Shown here: positions 8,184 to 17,325 of the stretch, piece by piece
Layout: every line of letters starts with the position of its first letter
How positions within the stretch are numbered: position 1 is the stretch's first letter
NCBI GenBank assembly: GCA_023429135.1
Contig: JAEYWD010000100.1
Location: forward strand, 62,001-126,000
DNA length: 64,000 bases
Direction: 5' to 3'
From: Bacteroidota bacterium
GTDB lineage: Bacteria; Bacteroidota; Bacteroidia; Bacteroidales; JAAUTT01
Made by a program: the position numbers and the translations under genes
Notes under the pieces: model-generated
Told to the model about the DNA's origin: nothing
What the model saw: the letters and a program-made list of their open reading frames with translations, nothing else
Databases searched by the model: none

Positions 8184-9431
8184 GTGAGTGCAGAACAGAG
8201 TCCCAGGAAAACCTTGTGGGATTATCCATGGGGATATACCGAAAGCTTTATTATAGCTGCCGAATTACTCATATTTGGCTTCATAATTGAGTTCCTAACA
8301 AGTGGTCAGGGGCTGGCGCCTATTTCCATGCCATACAATTTTTACATTTTGGCAATATTTGCTATTGTTTTAATTGTGATGCGTGTTTTTTATACTCAAA
8401 ACCCCATAGTCAAATGGCTCAGCGGAGTACCCGCAGCTATCAGCTCTATTGTTTCGTTTGGGTTGATAACCCTGCTCATGGGTTTTATACCACAGATTGA
8501 AACGCCTGGTTCCAGGTTTATCGACCTGATTGGATTAACTCATCTAAAAAATGGATGGCCAATCTTGTTAATTCAATTATATCTCCTGACTTCTTTGGGA
8601 ATGGTATGTTTAAAAAGAGCTAACTCATTGAAGTTAAAAAACATTGGTTTCCTTCTTAATCATTTTGGTTTATGGCTTACTTTGGTTGCAGCGCTAATGG
8701 GATCCGGGGATTTAAAGCGATTATCTATTAACCTGCTCGAAGATGGAAAGTCAAATAATATTGCAATCAGCAGAAATAATGAAGCTTATAAATTACCTTT
8801 TGAGCTCAAATTACTGGATTTTCATATAGATGAATATATTCCGCGATTGGTACTAGTAAATCCTAAAACCGGAGAGTTTATTCAGGAAAAAGGTGAGAAA
8901 GTGATCACCATAGAACAAGGAAAAACTTACACCTTAAAGAACTGGGATGTAACTATTGAAAAATTTGTTCCTGATGCAGTTCCGCAAGACAGTGGTTCAT
9001 TTCTCGAAAAGGAGATTACTGGCAGCTATCCTGTAGCATATGTGAAAATTAAAAACACCACCAATGGACAAATCTCCGAAGGTTGGCTTGGAACAGGAAG
9101 TTTTGCTTACAATCCTTCTTATCTGTTTCTTCAGGATGATGTGATTATAGCCCTGACTATGCCTCAACCAAAAAAATACAGATCCCGGGTTGTAATTTCG
9201 GAAAATGATGTTATTAAAGACACTGTTACCATTGAGGTTAATAAACCTTTACCCATAAAGGGCTGGAAAGTTTACCAGCTCAGTTATGATGAAAATAAAG
9301 GAAAATGGTCGACACTTAGCGTGCTCGAAGTAGTGAGCGACCCCTGGATTAAGATTGTATATATTGGAATTTTTCTAATGCTTGGAGGCTCAGTCTTTCT
9401 ATTCTGGACCGGTCGACAAAGAATAAATTAA
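8184..9431 (+). CDS. ResB-like cytochrome c biogenesis protein
   Basis: 415-residue inner-membrane protein resembling ResB/Ccs1 of system II cytochrome c maturation, which delivers haem to apocytochromes on the periplasmic side with CcsA. Membrane segments are visible near 22-42, 53-70, 80-100, 125-145, 155-172 and 385-405, with a large soluble region (about 180-380) between the last two, as expected for ResB. It starts with GTG 7 bp after the small winged-helix gene and ends 6 bp before ccsA. The sequence is diverged, so the ResB call leans partly on the neighbouring ccsA. No cytochrome target gene is in the window. Confidence 0.85.
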   Translation: MSAEQSPRKTLWDYPWGYTESFIIAAELLIFGFIIEFLTSGQGLAPISMPYNFYILAIFAIVLIVMRVFYTQNPIVKWLSGVPAAISSIVSFGLITLLMGFIPQIETPGSRFIDLIGLTHLKNGWPILLIQLYLLTSLGMVCLKRANSLKLKNIGFLLNHFGLWLTLVAALMGSGDLKRLSINLLEDGKSNNIAISRNNEAYKLPFELKLLDFHIDEYIPRLVLVNPKTGEFIQEKGEKVITIEQGKTYTLKNWDVTIEKFVPDAVPQDSGSFLEKEITGSYPVAYVKIKNTTNGQISEGWLGTGSFAYNPSYLFLQDDVIIALTMPQPKKYRSRVVISENDVIKDTVTIEVNKPLPIKGWKVYQLSYDENKGKWSTLSVLEVVSDPWIKIVYIGIFLMLGGSVFLFWTGRQRIN

Positions 9432-9437
9432 GGTACT

Positions 9438-10259
9438 ATGGATAAATGGGTTAGTTTTCCGCTTTTCGCAATTACAAGCATAATTTTGTGGGTAATTGGA
9501 TTAGCCTTGATATTTTTTGAATTTTTCAATAACAAAAAACCAGGTCTTCGGCGCCTTGGTATTGTTCTTTCTGTTTCAGGCACTTTAGTTTTTGCTTCCT
9601 TTATAGTATTACTATGGTTCAGTCTGGAACGTCCGCCTATGCGTACTTTGGGTGAAACAAGGCTCTGGACTACATTTTTTCTTGCATCGGCCGGTTTAAT
9701 TGTTTATCTCCGGTGGAAAGAATTTCTTTTCCTCTTGGTTTACGGATATGCACTTCTTTTAGCCTTTGTTTTTCTGATTATAAATCTTGTTCATCCCGAA
9801 ATTCACGAAAAAGCACTTATGCCGGCACTGCAAAGCCCCTGGTTTGTTCCGCATGTTGTCGTTTATATGTTGGCTTATGCGCTTCTGGGTCTGTCGTGTG
9901 GAGTAGGAATGTTCGGATTAATAGCTTTGGCAATTAAGAAATATGAAGAGAAAATTCTGGTTTTAGGCGATAACATGGTTTATCTGGGATTTGCCATGCT
10001 CACATTTGGATTGTTATTCGGCGCTTTATGGGCAAAAGAAGCCTGGGGGCATTACTGGACCTGGGATCCAAAAGAAACCTGGGCTTTTCTTACATGGCTT
10101 GCATATTTAATTTACCTGCACTATCGTTACTATCACCCTACCAAAACCAAAACCCATCTTTGGATTTTGAGTATATCGTTTATTGTACTGCTTGTATGCT
10201 GGTTCGGTATAAATTATCTTCCCTCAGCACAAAACAGCGTGCATGTATATTCGAATTAA
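9438..10259 (+). CDS. ccsA: Cytochrome c biogenesis protein CcsA
   Basis: 273-residue polytopic membrane protein of the CcmC/CcmF/CcsA haem-handling family; about eight membrane segments are visible. The diagnostic tryptophan-rich WWD loop is present as AWGHYWTWDPKETWAFLTW, with haem-ligand His residues elsewhere (for example FVPHVVVYM). It works with the ResB-like partner upstream to export haem and attach it to CXXCH apocytochromes. Its TAA stop overlaps the TAA of the convergent hisIE gene in a shared TTAA, leaving no space for a terminator. Confidence 0.94.
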   Translation: MDKWVSFPLFAITSIILWVIGLALIFFEFFNNKKPGLRRLGIVLSVSGTLVFASFIVLLWFSLERPPMRTLGETRLWTTFFLASAGLIVYLRWKEFLFLLVYGYALLLAFVFLIINLVHPEIHEKALMPALQSPWFVPHVVVYMLAYALLGLSCGVGMFGLIALAIKKYEEKILVLGDNMVYLGFAMLTFGLLFGALWAKEAWGHYWTWDPKETWAFLTWLAYLIYLHYRYYHPTKTKTHLWILSISFIVLLVCWFGINYLPSAQNSVHVYSN

Positions 10260-10849
10260 GCGTGCCGGCTTTTCAGAACATCGATAACGTTTTCGATGCG
10301 GTAATTTTTGGCTGTAAGAAGAACAAGCAGATGATACATTAAATCTGCGGCTTCATTCAGAAAAAGATCATCATTCTGATCTTTCGATTCTATTACAAGT
10401 TCAACAGCTTCTTCGCCAACTTTTTGGGCAATTTTATTAATCCCCTTTTGAAAAAGTTTGGTTGTATAAGAACCTTCGGGCATTGTTGCTTTCCGTGTAT
10501 CAATCAAATCCTGCAGGAATTTCAGGAACTGAAGTGGCTCCGAATTAGTCTCATTAAAACAGGTATCGGCTCCGGTATGACAAACAGGACCACGAGGTTT
10601 AACCTTTACGAGAACAGTATCGTTGTCGCAATCAGCAGTTACTGAAACCACATCCAGAAAATTACCACTCTCCTCCCCCTTTGTCCATAGTCTGTTCTTA
10701 GTGCGACTGTAAAACGTAACGAGCTTATCGGTAATGGTTTTATTGTAAGCTTCCTCGTTCATAAAGCCAAGCATTAATACCTTACCCGTATTACTATCCT
10801 GAATAATGGCCGGAACCAGACCATTCATTTTATTAAAATCCAAACTCAT
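10256..10849 (-). CDS. hisIE: Bifunctional phosphoribosyl-AMP cyclohydrolase/phosphoribosyl-ATP pyrophosphohydrolase
   Basis: Fused enzyme of histidine steps 2 and 3. The N-terminal HisI domain (about 1-105) shows the metal-binding cluster DCDNDTVLVKVKPRGPVCHT and GADTCF; the C-terminal HisE domain (about 110-197) shows the acidic motif KVGEEAVELVIES and a second acidic helix ending NEAADLMYHLLVLL. At 197 residues it is typical of fused HisIE. It is the last gene of the his operon, 5 bp after hisF, and its stop overlaps that of the convergent ccsA. Confidence 0.96.
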   Translation of the reverse strand: MSLDFNKMNGLVPAIIQDSNTGKVLMLGFMNEEAYNKTITDKLVTFYSRTKNRLWTKGEESGNFLDVVSVTADCDNDTVLVKVKPRGPVCHTGADTCFNETNSEPLQFLKFLQDLIDTRKATMPEGSYTTKLFQKGINKIAQKVGEEAVELVIESKDQNDDLFLNEAADLMYHLLVLLTAKNYRIENVIDVLKSRHA

Positions 10850-10854
10850 CTTTA

Positions 10855-11619
10855 TTAATTATTGACCATTCGAACAGGTATTCCTGCGGCGCGAAGATAG
10901 GACTTTAAGTCGCCAATACCAATTTCCTTATAATGAAAAATGCTGGCAGCCAAACCCGCGTCGGCCTTGCCATTTGTAAAAACTTCACTGAAATGTTCCA
11001 TTTTTCCGGCCCCACCGGAGGCAATCACAGGAATTTGAAGTGAATCGGATAGAACTGCTAAAGCATCGCAGGCAAAACCATTTTTAACGCCATCGTGATT
11101 CATCGAAGTAAAGAGAATTTCCCCGGCTCCTCTATTTTCTGCTTCTTTAGCCCAGGAAAACAATTCCTTATCTGTAGGGATACGTCCACCATTTACAAAA
11201 ACTGTCCATTTACCCTTTTCAAATCTTGCATCAATAGCTACAACAACAAACTGCTTTCCGAATCCATCTGCAATCTGGCTTATAAGATCGGGGTTACGAA
11301 CCGCTGCAGAATTAATTGAAAGTTTATCGGCACCGGCTGCTAAGAGCACATCGGCATCAGCAAGCTCACTTACACCACCTCCAACGGTAAAAGGAATGTT
11401 TATGTGCAATGCAATACGCTTTACAAGAGACACCAACGTTTTACGTTTTTCGTGCGAAGCAGTAATATCCAGAAAAACCAGTTCATCAGCCCCCTGCTGC
11501 GCGTACAAAGCACCCAGTTCAACCGGATCGCCCACACTTTTGATATTTTCGAAGTTTATACCTTTAACAGTCTGACCATCTTTAATATCCAAACAAGGTA
11601 TAATGCGTTTAGCCAACAT
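10855..11619 (-). CDS. hisF: Imidazole glycerol phosphate synthase cyclase subunit HisF
   Basis: 254-residue TIM barrel that uses ammonia from HisH to convert PRFAR into imidazole glycerol phosphate and AICAR. It begins MLAKRIIPCLDIKDGQTVKG, with catalytic Asp11 in CLDIKDG and Asp130 in VVAIDARFEKG, and phosphate-binding loops GGGVSE and ASGGAGKMEHF. One base separates it from hisA. The AICAR it releases enters purine synthesis, which may be relevant to purU in the same operon. Confidence 0.97.
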   Translation of the reverse strand: MLAKRIIPCLDIKDGQTVKGINFENIKSVGDPVELGALYAQQGADELVFLDITASHEKRKTLVSLVKRIALHINIPFTVGGGVSELADADVLLAAGADKLSINSAAVRNPDLISQIADGFGKQFVVVAIDARFEKGKWTVFVNGGRIPTDKELFSWAKEAENRGAGEILFTSMNHDGVKNGFACDALAVLSDSLQIPVIASGGAGKMEHFSEVFTNGKADAGLAASIFHYKEIGIGDLKSYLRAAGIPVRMVNN

Positions 11620-11620
11620 A

Positions 11621-12343
11621 TTATTTAATAAAAGCTTTTAAATCGTTCAATGAAATTTTTCCTTCGTAAATAGCTTTGCCTATAATTGCACCATCCATTC
11701 CGATTTCTTCCAGGACTGATAATTCAGAAATGCTGGTCACTCCCCCACTGGCTACAAATCTGAGGTTTGGAAAATCACTTCGTAACTGCCGGTAAAGATC
11801 CACCGAAGACCCCTGAAGCATACCATCTTTAGAAATATCTGTACAAACAACATATTCCGCACCTTTAGCAACATAGCTGCCTATGAATTCTGTTAAACTC
11901 TGAGTGGAAATTGTCTGCCACCCCGAAATAGCTACTTTGCCATCTTTGGCATCGGCACCAAGGATAATTTTCTCTGATCCATACTCTGATAACCATTGCT
12001 CCATTTTTTCAGGATTGCTAACAGCCAGACTACCTACTGTTACCTGAGCAGCACCATTTTCGAAAACAGCTTTGATATCTTCATCGCTTTTAATACCACC
12101 GCCAAAATCGACAATAAGGTTTGTTTGGGAGACAATATTCTGCAGAACCTTCAGGTTAACAACATGTTTTGCTTTCGCGCCATCGAGATCGACCAGATGC
12201 AGGTACCTAATACCACTGTCTTCAAACATTTTAGCCACTTCAAGAGGATTCTCGTGATAGACCTTTTTACTGTCGTATTCACCCTGGCTGAGCCTGACGC
12301 ATTTACCACCAATTATATCGATAGCAGGAATAATTTTCATCAT
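11621..12343 (-). CDS. hisA: ProFAR isomerase HisA
   Basis: 240-residue TIM barrel that isomerises ProFAR to PRFAR. It shows the catalytic Asp in IPAIDIIGGKCVRL, the paired Asp in VCTDISKDGMLQG, and phosphate-binding loops FGGGIKS and ASGGVTS. The start codon overlaps the end of hisH by 4 bp, indicating translational coupling. Length is standard. Confidence 0.97.
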   Translation of the reverse strand: MMKIIPAIDIIGGKCVRLSQGEYDSKKVYHENPLEVAKMFEDSGIRYLHLVDLDGAKAKHVVNLKVLQNIVSQTNLIVDFGGGIKSDEDIKAVFENGAAQVTVGSLAVSNPEKMEQWLSEYGSEKIILGADAKDGKVAISGWQTISTQSLTEFIGSYVAKGAEYVVCTDISKDGMLQGSSVDLYRQLRSDFPNLRFVASGGVTSISELSVLEEIGMDGAIIGKAIYEGKISLNDLKAFIK

Positions 12344-12936
12344 AAATTCAAAAAATTTTGGATTATCCTCGCCCCAACTTCACCACTTTTTTCGGGATGA
12401 AACTGAGTGGCATAAAAATTATCTTTCTGCAACGAAGCACTAAATGGAACAATATAATCGGATGTAGCTGCGGTATGTTCACCAATGGCCGCATAATAGC
12501 TATGAACAAAATAGACATATTCATTTTCAAGGGATGGATCGAAAATTCCTTTTTTCAGGTTATGAATCTGATTCCAGCCCATGTGTGGGACCTTAGTATG
12601 CTGTTTTGCAAGAGAAGCATCAAAATGCAACACCTTTTCATCGAAAATTCCAAGACATTCGGTATTCCCCTCCTCGCTAAACTTGCACATCAACTGAAGC
12701 CCCAGACAAATTCCCAAAACCGGTTGCTTAAGTCCAACAAGCAATTTATCCAATTTATTCTCTTTCAGGTAACGCATTGTGTTGGCAGCTTCGCCTACTC
12801 CTGGAAAAATCACTTTATCAGCCGAGAGAATTTCATTGAAATCGGCTGTTATTTGCGCCTCAACACCCAACCGTTTCAGAGCATAATCTACAGAGCGTAT
12901 GTTTCCGGCATTATATTTTATAATAACAACTTTCAT
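12340..12936 (-). CDS. hisH: Imidazole glycerol phosphate synthase glutaminase subunit HisH
   Basis: 198-residue class I glutamine amidotransferase feeding ammonia to HisF. The nucleophile Cys lies in VLGICLGLQLM, and the His and Glu of the triad in TQFHPEKSGEVG. PGVGEAANTMRYL forms the oxyanion-strand region. It sits 9 bp after purU and overlaps hisA by 4 bp. Confidence 0.97.
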   Translation of the reverse strand: MKVVIIKYNAGNIRSVDYALKRLGVEAQITADFNEILSADKVIFPGVGEAANTMRYLKENKLDKLLVGLKQPVLGICLGLQLMCKFSEEGNTECLGIFDEKVLHFDASLAKQHTKVPHMGWNQIHNLKKGIFDPSLENEYVYFVHSYYAAIGEHTAATSDYIVPFSASLQKDNFYATQFHPEKSGEVGARIIQNFLNL

Positions 12937-12945
12937 TACACCCTC

Positions 12946-13824
12946 CTATGAAAAAACTACGGTTCGGTTATTATACACCAGCGTTTTACGTTGAATATGA
13001 GCATAAATTGCGCGCGACAGTACAATCTTTTCAAGATCCTGTCCTTTACGAATAAGATCCTTAATACTATCGGTATGACTAATTCGCACAACATCCTGCT
13101 CGATAATGGGGCCCGCATCCAGATCGGCCGTAACATAATGACTAGTTGCTCCAATAATTTTCACGCCACGCTCGTGTGCTGAATGGTATGGTTTGGCTCC
13201 CGGAAAAGCAGGCAAAAACGAATGATGAATATTGATAATTTTATTCGGGAATTCATTTATAAAATTATCGGACAAAACCTGCATGTATCTGGCAAGAACA
13301 ATAAAATTGATATTCATACTTTTCAGAAGCTCAATTTCTTTCGCTTCCTGCTCACCTTTGTTTTTTTCATTAATAGGAAAAATATGATAATCGATCCCGA
13401 ACTGTTTTACCAATGGTTCCAGATCGGTATGATTGCTGATGATCAGAGGAATTTCCACATTCCATTCGCCCGATTGATATCTGGCAAGCATATCGAACAG
13501 GCAATGTGACATTTTGGAAACAAAAATTGCCATCCTGGGAACTCTTTTGGTAAAAAAGATATTCCAGGTGAGATTGTACCTGGAGGCAATGAGTGTAGCA
13601 AAATAATCAGCAATTTTTTCTCTGGGAATAGCAAATTTATCCAATTCCCATTCAATTCGCATGAAGAAAACTTTTTCCTGGCGATCCACATGCTGATCAA
13701 GATAAATTACGTTCCCATTATTCTGATAAAGAAACTCAGTAATTTTAGCTACAATTCCGGGTTGATCGGGGCAATACATGGATAATATTGCAGTATCGGA
13801 ATGATTATTTTGTAAAGCAGACAT
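12946..13824 (-). CDS. purU: Formyltetrahydrofolate deformylase PurU
   Basis: Hydrolyses 10-formyl-tetrahydrofolate to formate and tetrahydrofolate. The 292-residue protein has an N-terminal ACT domain (about 8-90, CPDQPGIVAKITEFL) and a formyltransferase-like hydrolase domain. The latter contains the Asn-His pair in INIHHSFLPAFPGAKPYH and the Asp in YVTADLDAGPIIEQD that mark PurU and distinguish it from PurN by the ACT domain. It is placed inside the his operon, 8 bp after hisB and 9 bp before hisH. HisHF makes AICAR, which consumes 10-formyl-THF when recycled, so the placement may tie folate balance to histidine flux (inference). Confidence 0.95.
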   Translation of the reverse strand: MSALQNNHSDTAILSMYCPDQPGIVAKITEFLYQNNGNVIYLDQHVDRQEKVFFMRIEWELDKFAIPREKIADYFATLIASRYNLTWNIFFTKRVPRMAIFVSKMSHCLFDMLARYQSGEWNVEIPLIISNHTDLEPLVKQFGIDYHIFPINEKNKGEQEAKEIELLKSMNINFIVLARYMQVLSDNFINEFPNKIINIHHSFLPAFPGAKPYHSAHERGVKIIGATSHYVTADLDAGPIIEQDVVRISHTDSIKDLIRKGQDLEKIVLSRAIYAHIQRKTLVYNNRTVVFS

Positions 13825-13832
13825 AAAAATTA

Positions 13833-14960
13833 TTATAAAGAACCTTTCGTAGAAGGTAAAACAAGATTATCCAGATTATAGCGAATGGCCATTTTAATTG
13901 CCCTTGCAAAAGCTTTAAAAATCCCTTCAATTTTATGATGTTCGTTAACTCCTTCAGCTTTTATATTCAGATTCATTTTAGCAGCATCGGAAAGCGATTT
14001 GAAAAAGTGAAAAAACATCTCAGTAGGCATCTCTCCAATTTTTTCTCTTTTAAATTCGGCATCCCATTCAATCCACGCACGTCCGCCAAAGTCAATCGCC
14101 ACCTGAGCAAGACAATCGTCCATGGGTAAACAAAATCCATAGCGCTCAATACCTCTTTTACTTCCAAGAGCCTTCAAAAATGCTTCTCCTAAGGCAATTC
14201 CAGTATCTTCAATGGTATGGTGCTCGTCAATTTCCAAATCACCCTTAACCCTTACGATGAGATCACACCCCGAATGCCGGGCAATCTGGTCGAGCATATG
14301 GTCGAAAAATCCCAGTCCGGTGGATATCTCGGATTTACCAGTTCCATCAAGGTTAAGCCTTATGAAAATATCCGTTTCGGAAGTTTTACGGCTTACGATT
14401 GCAGACCTTTCACCCAAAGCCAGATAAGCATAAATTTCGTCCCAGGTTTCGGCAAGTAAAGCACAAGTATCCTCCAATCCCTGGTTTAACAAATTCTCTT
14501 TTAATTTTGAACCTTTGTAGAGTATTGCTTTTGCACCAAGATTTTTTGCAAGCAGAACATCGGTAATGCGATCGCCAATAACGAAAGATCCTGCAAGATC
14601 ATAGGTTCCGTCGAAATATTTCCCTAGCATTGCAGTTCCCGGCTTACGGGTTGGAGCATTATCCTCAGGAAAACTTCTGTCGATAAAAACATCATTGAAA
14701 GTTATGCCTTCATTTTCAAAAGTCTTCATCATTTTATCCTGGGCCTGCCAGAAAGTATTTTCAGGAAAAGAAATAGTTCCAAGGCCATCCTGGTTGGTAA
14801 CCATGGAAAACTCAAAATCCATGTTCTTGCGGATACGATAAAGATTGCGGATTACACCCGGTATAAACTCCAACTTTTCCAATGAGTCAATCTGAAAATC
14901 AGTGGGAGGCTCAAAAATCAGAGTCCCGTCTCTATCAATAAACAGTACTTTCTTTAACAT
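13833..14960 (-). CDS. hisB: Bifunctional histidinol-phosphatase/imidazoleglycerol-phosphate dehydratase HisB
   Basis: Fused enzyme of 375 residues. The N-terminal HAD phosphatase (about 1-165) begins MLKKVLFIDRDGTLIFEPP with the nucleophile DRDGT, a Ser/Thr-containing motif at MVTNQDGLG and an acidic motif GDRITDVLLA. The C-terminal dehydratase (about 185-375) has the metal-binding motifs FFDHMLDQIARHSG and DEHHTIEDTGIALG, then a second NEHHKIEGIFKAFARA. This is the enterobacterial-type fusion, known also in many Bacteroidota. One base separates it from hisC. Confidence 0.97.
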   Translation of the reverse strand: MLKKVLFIDRDGTLIFEPPTDFQIDSLEKLEFIPGVIRNLYRIRKNMDFEFSMVTNQDGLGTISFPENTFWQAQDKMMKTFENEGITFNDVFIDRSFPEDNAPTRKPGTAMLGKYFDGTYDLAGSFVIGDRITDVLLAKNLGAKAILYKGSKLKENLLNQGLEDTCALLAETWDEIYAYLALGERSAIVSRKTSETDIFIRLNLDGTGKSEISTGLGFFDHMLDQIARHSGCDLIVRVKGDLEIDEHHTIEDTGIALGEAFLKALGSKRGIERYGFCLPMDDCLAQVAIDFGGRAWIEWDAEFKREKIGEMPTEMFFHFFKSLSDAAKMNLNIKAEGVNEHHKIEGIFKAFARAIKMAIRYNLDNLVLPSTKGSL

Positions 14961-14961
14961 C

Positions 14962-16011
14962 TTACTTTAAAAATTCGTCTTCAAACTCCGAAATCGTCTC
15001 TACTAAAATTCTGTTTTCCATCTCGGTGCCGACTGTAATACGAATGCAACCCTCGCATAAAGCCACTTTGGACCGGTTACGAGTAATAATTTGCTTGTTA
15101 ATTAAAAAATTAAACAATTCTCCGCTCTTTTTGACTTTCACCAGGATAAAATTTGCTTCTGAAGGATAAATGTGTTCTACCACCTTCAAGTTTCTGAGTT
15201 TTTGAATCAGAAATTCCTTCTGAAGTAAAATTGTATTCACCCATTTCTCTTTTGTCTTTAAATTATGAAGTGCCTCAAGTGCAATTTTTTGTGTGAGAAC
15301 ATTCACATTGTATGGATATTTGATCTTATTTAGAATTGCAATAATTTCCTTAGAAGCATATGCTATACCGAGACGAATTCCGGCTAACCCCCATGCTTTT
15401 GAAAAAGTCTGCAATACAACAAGGTTACTGAAATCATTTAATTCCGAAAGAAAGCTTGATCCTGTCGAGAAATCGATGTAAGCCTCATCAACAACAACTA
15501 AACCATTGAAGTCCGTTAAAATTGAAACAATATCTTCTTTATGAAACTGGTTGCCTGATGGATTATTCGGGGAACAAATAAAAATAAGCTTAACTGTAGA
15601 ATCTATTGCTGCTTTAAGCTTATTTACGTCGAGCGTAAAATCAGGATTGAGTGTAACAGTGCGAAATTCAACAGCATTGGTATCGGCAGCAACCTGATAC
15701 ATTCCATACGAAGGATTCAGAGAAAGAACAGAATCTTTTCCCGGCTCACAAAAAGCACGTATGAGCAGATCTATTGCTTCGTCGCTGCCATTTCCAAGGA
15801 ATATCTGTGAAGGATCAACCTTTTTAATACCGGCAAGTTTCAGTTTAAGATCGTTTTGCAATGGATCCGGATATCGATTATATGGGTTATTAAACGGATT
15901 CTCATTGGCATCCAAAAAAACCCCTTCCTGACCTTTGTATTCATCCCTTGCCGATGAATAGGGCTTCATATATTTAATGTTAGGCCTGATAATTTTTTCT
16001 AAATCGAACAT
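14962..16011 (-). CDS. hisC: Histidinol-phosphate aminotransferase HisC
   Basis: PLP-dependent class I/II aminotransferase that converts imidazole acetol phosphate to histidinol phosphate. The start is taken at 16011 (MFDLEKIIRPNIKYMKPYSS), giving 349 residues; the longer open frame to 16113 only overlaps hisD and has no family sequence. The PLP lysine lies in TFSKAWGLAGIRLG, with DEAYIDF and CSPNNPSGN also visible. One base separates this start from the hisD stop. Confidence 0.96.
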   Translation of the reverse strand: MFDLEKIIRPNIKYMKPYSSARDEYKGQEGVFLDANENPFNNPYNRYPDPLQNDLKLKLAGIKKVDPSQIFLGNGSDEAIDLLIRAFCEPGKDSVLSLNPSYGMYQVAADTNAVEFRTVTLNPDFTLDVNKLKAAIDSTVKLIFICSPNNPSGNQFHKEDIVSILTDFNGLVVVDEAYIDFSTGSSFLSELNDFSNLVVLQTFSKAWGLAGIRLGIAYASKEIIAILNKIKYPYNVNVLTQKIALEALHNLKTKEKWVNTILLQKEFLIQKLRNLKVVEHIYPSEANFILVKVKKSGELFNFLINKQIITRNRSKVALCEGCIRITVGTEMENRILVETISEFEDEFLK

Positions 16012-16012
16012 A

Positions 16013-17308
16013 TTAATTGTTGTCGTTAGCGATGGAACGTAATCGAACTGTGGCGGCGTATTTGTGCCCCATGAGATCCTCAGCTTCAGCCATTTGCTCA
16101 ATGACCGGGCCAATATTGAAAATACCGTATTTACTCAACTGCTGGAAAGTGATTTTCTTCATAAAACTATCGAGGTTCACACCGCTATATCCTTTTGCAT
16201 AACCGGCAGTTGGTAAAGCATGGTTTGTTCCTGAAGCATAATCACCAGCACTTTCGGGCGAGTAATTACCTATAAATACCGACCCGGCATTTGTAATTTT
16301 TTCGGCCAGTTCGGCTGCATCTTCGGTTGCAATAATTAAGTGCTCAGGGGCATATTCATTTACAATCTCGAGCATTTCAGCATTCGATTTCAGAATAATG
16401 ACTTTGCTGTTTTCTAATGCTTTTTTTGCAGTTTCTTTTCGTGGCAGATTCTCAAGCTGGGTTTCAAGTTCATCTAACACCGGTTGTAAAATATTTTCAT
16501 CACAGGTCATCAGAACCACCTGGCTATCAGCTCCATGTTCTGCCTGCGAAAGTAAATCGGCAGCTATAAAGGCTGGTTTACAGGTATTGTCGGCCATAAT
16601 AGCCACTTCAGAAGGTCCAGCAGGCATATCAATGGCAACACCATGCATACCCACCATTTGTTTTGCTGCGGTAACATAAAGATTTCCGGGTCCGAATATT
16701 TTAGCAACTTTGGGAATGGAATGTGTTCCAAAAGCCATAGCGCTGATGGATTGGATTCCACCAACCTTATAAACTTCGGTAAGTCCCACAAGTTTTGCTG
16801 TATAAAGAATGGCGGGATGAACTTTTCCTTCTTTATTAGGAGGAGTGCAAAGAATTACCTTTTTACAACCGGCTATTTTTGCAGGTATCCCCAACATAAG
16901 AACAGTTGAAAACAAAGGAGCGCTTCCGCCTGGAATATATAACCCAACGGTATCAATGGGAACACTTTTTTGCCAACAGAAGACACCTGGAGTAGTTTCA
17001 ACTACTTTCCTTACGGAATTCTGAGCAGCATGAAACTTTTCAATATTCCTCTTTGCTGTTTCAATACTTTTCTTAAGATTGGCATTAACGAGTGAAGCAG
17101 CCTCTTCGAATTCTTCTGCTGTAACAGCAAAACTATCGAGGTCTGCTTTATCGTATTTTAGTGTATACTTTCGTACGGCTTCATCACCATTTAAACGCAC
17201 ATCGTTCAGAACTTCAAGTACACTCTGATTTACAAGCTCGTCTCCTAACGAAGGTCGCTTTAAAATATCATTCCACTCACTCTTTTTTGGATACCGGATA
17301 ATGTTCAT
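16013..17308 (-). CDS. hisD: Histidinol dehydrogenase HisD
   Basis: Zinc-dependent NAD enzyme catalysing the last two oxidations from histidinol to histidine. The start is taken at 17308 (MNIIRYPKKSEWNDILKRP), giving 431 residues, the normal length; the open frame runs on to 17377 but into hisG. Visible signatures are VPIDTVGLYIPGGSAPLFST, GPGNLYVTAAKQ, DMPAGPSEV, SQAEHGADSQ with zinc and substrate ligands, and SGTNHALPT. It starts 17 bp after hisG. Confidence 0.96.
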   Translation of the reverse strand: MNIIRYPKKSEWNDILKRPSLGDELVNQSVLEVLNDVRLNGDEAVRKYTLKYDKADLDSFAVTAEEFEEAASLVNANLKKSIETAKRNIEKFHAAQNSVRKVVETTPGVFCWQKSVPIDTVGLYIPGGSAPLFSTVLMLGIPAKIAGCKKVILCTPPNKEGKVHPAILYTAKLVGLTEVYKVGGIQSISAMAFGTHSIPKVAKIFGPGNLYVTAAKQMVGMHGVAIDMPAGPSEVAIMADNTCKPAFIAADLLSQAEHGADSQVVLMTCDENILQPVLDELETQLENLPRKETAKKALENSKVIILKSNAEMLEIVNEYAPEHLIIATEDAAELAEKITNAGSVFIGNYSPESAGDYASGTNHALPTAGYAKGYSGVNLDSFMKKITFQQLSKYGIFNIGPVIEQMAEAEDLMGHKYAATVRLRSIANDNN

Positions 17309-17325
17309 CGCAATAATATTGAAAA

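Noticed and set aside
12358..12951. 197-codon open frame (+) opposite hisH
   Set aside because: Antisense shadow of hisH with no recognisable features; hisH has catalytic residues and operon spacing.
16012..16113. 34-codon N-terminal extension of hisC
   Set aside because: It lies entirely in hisD and has no aminotransferase sequence; MFDLEKIIRPNIK is the family start.
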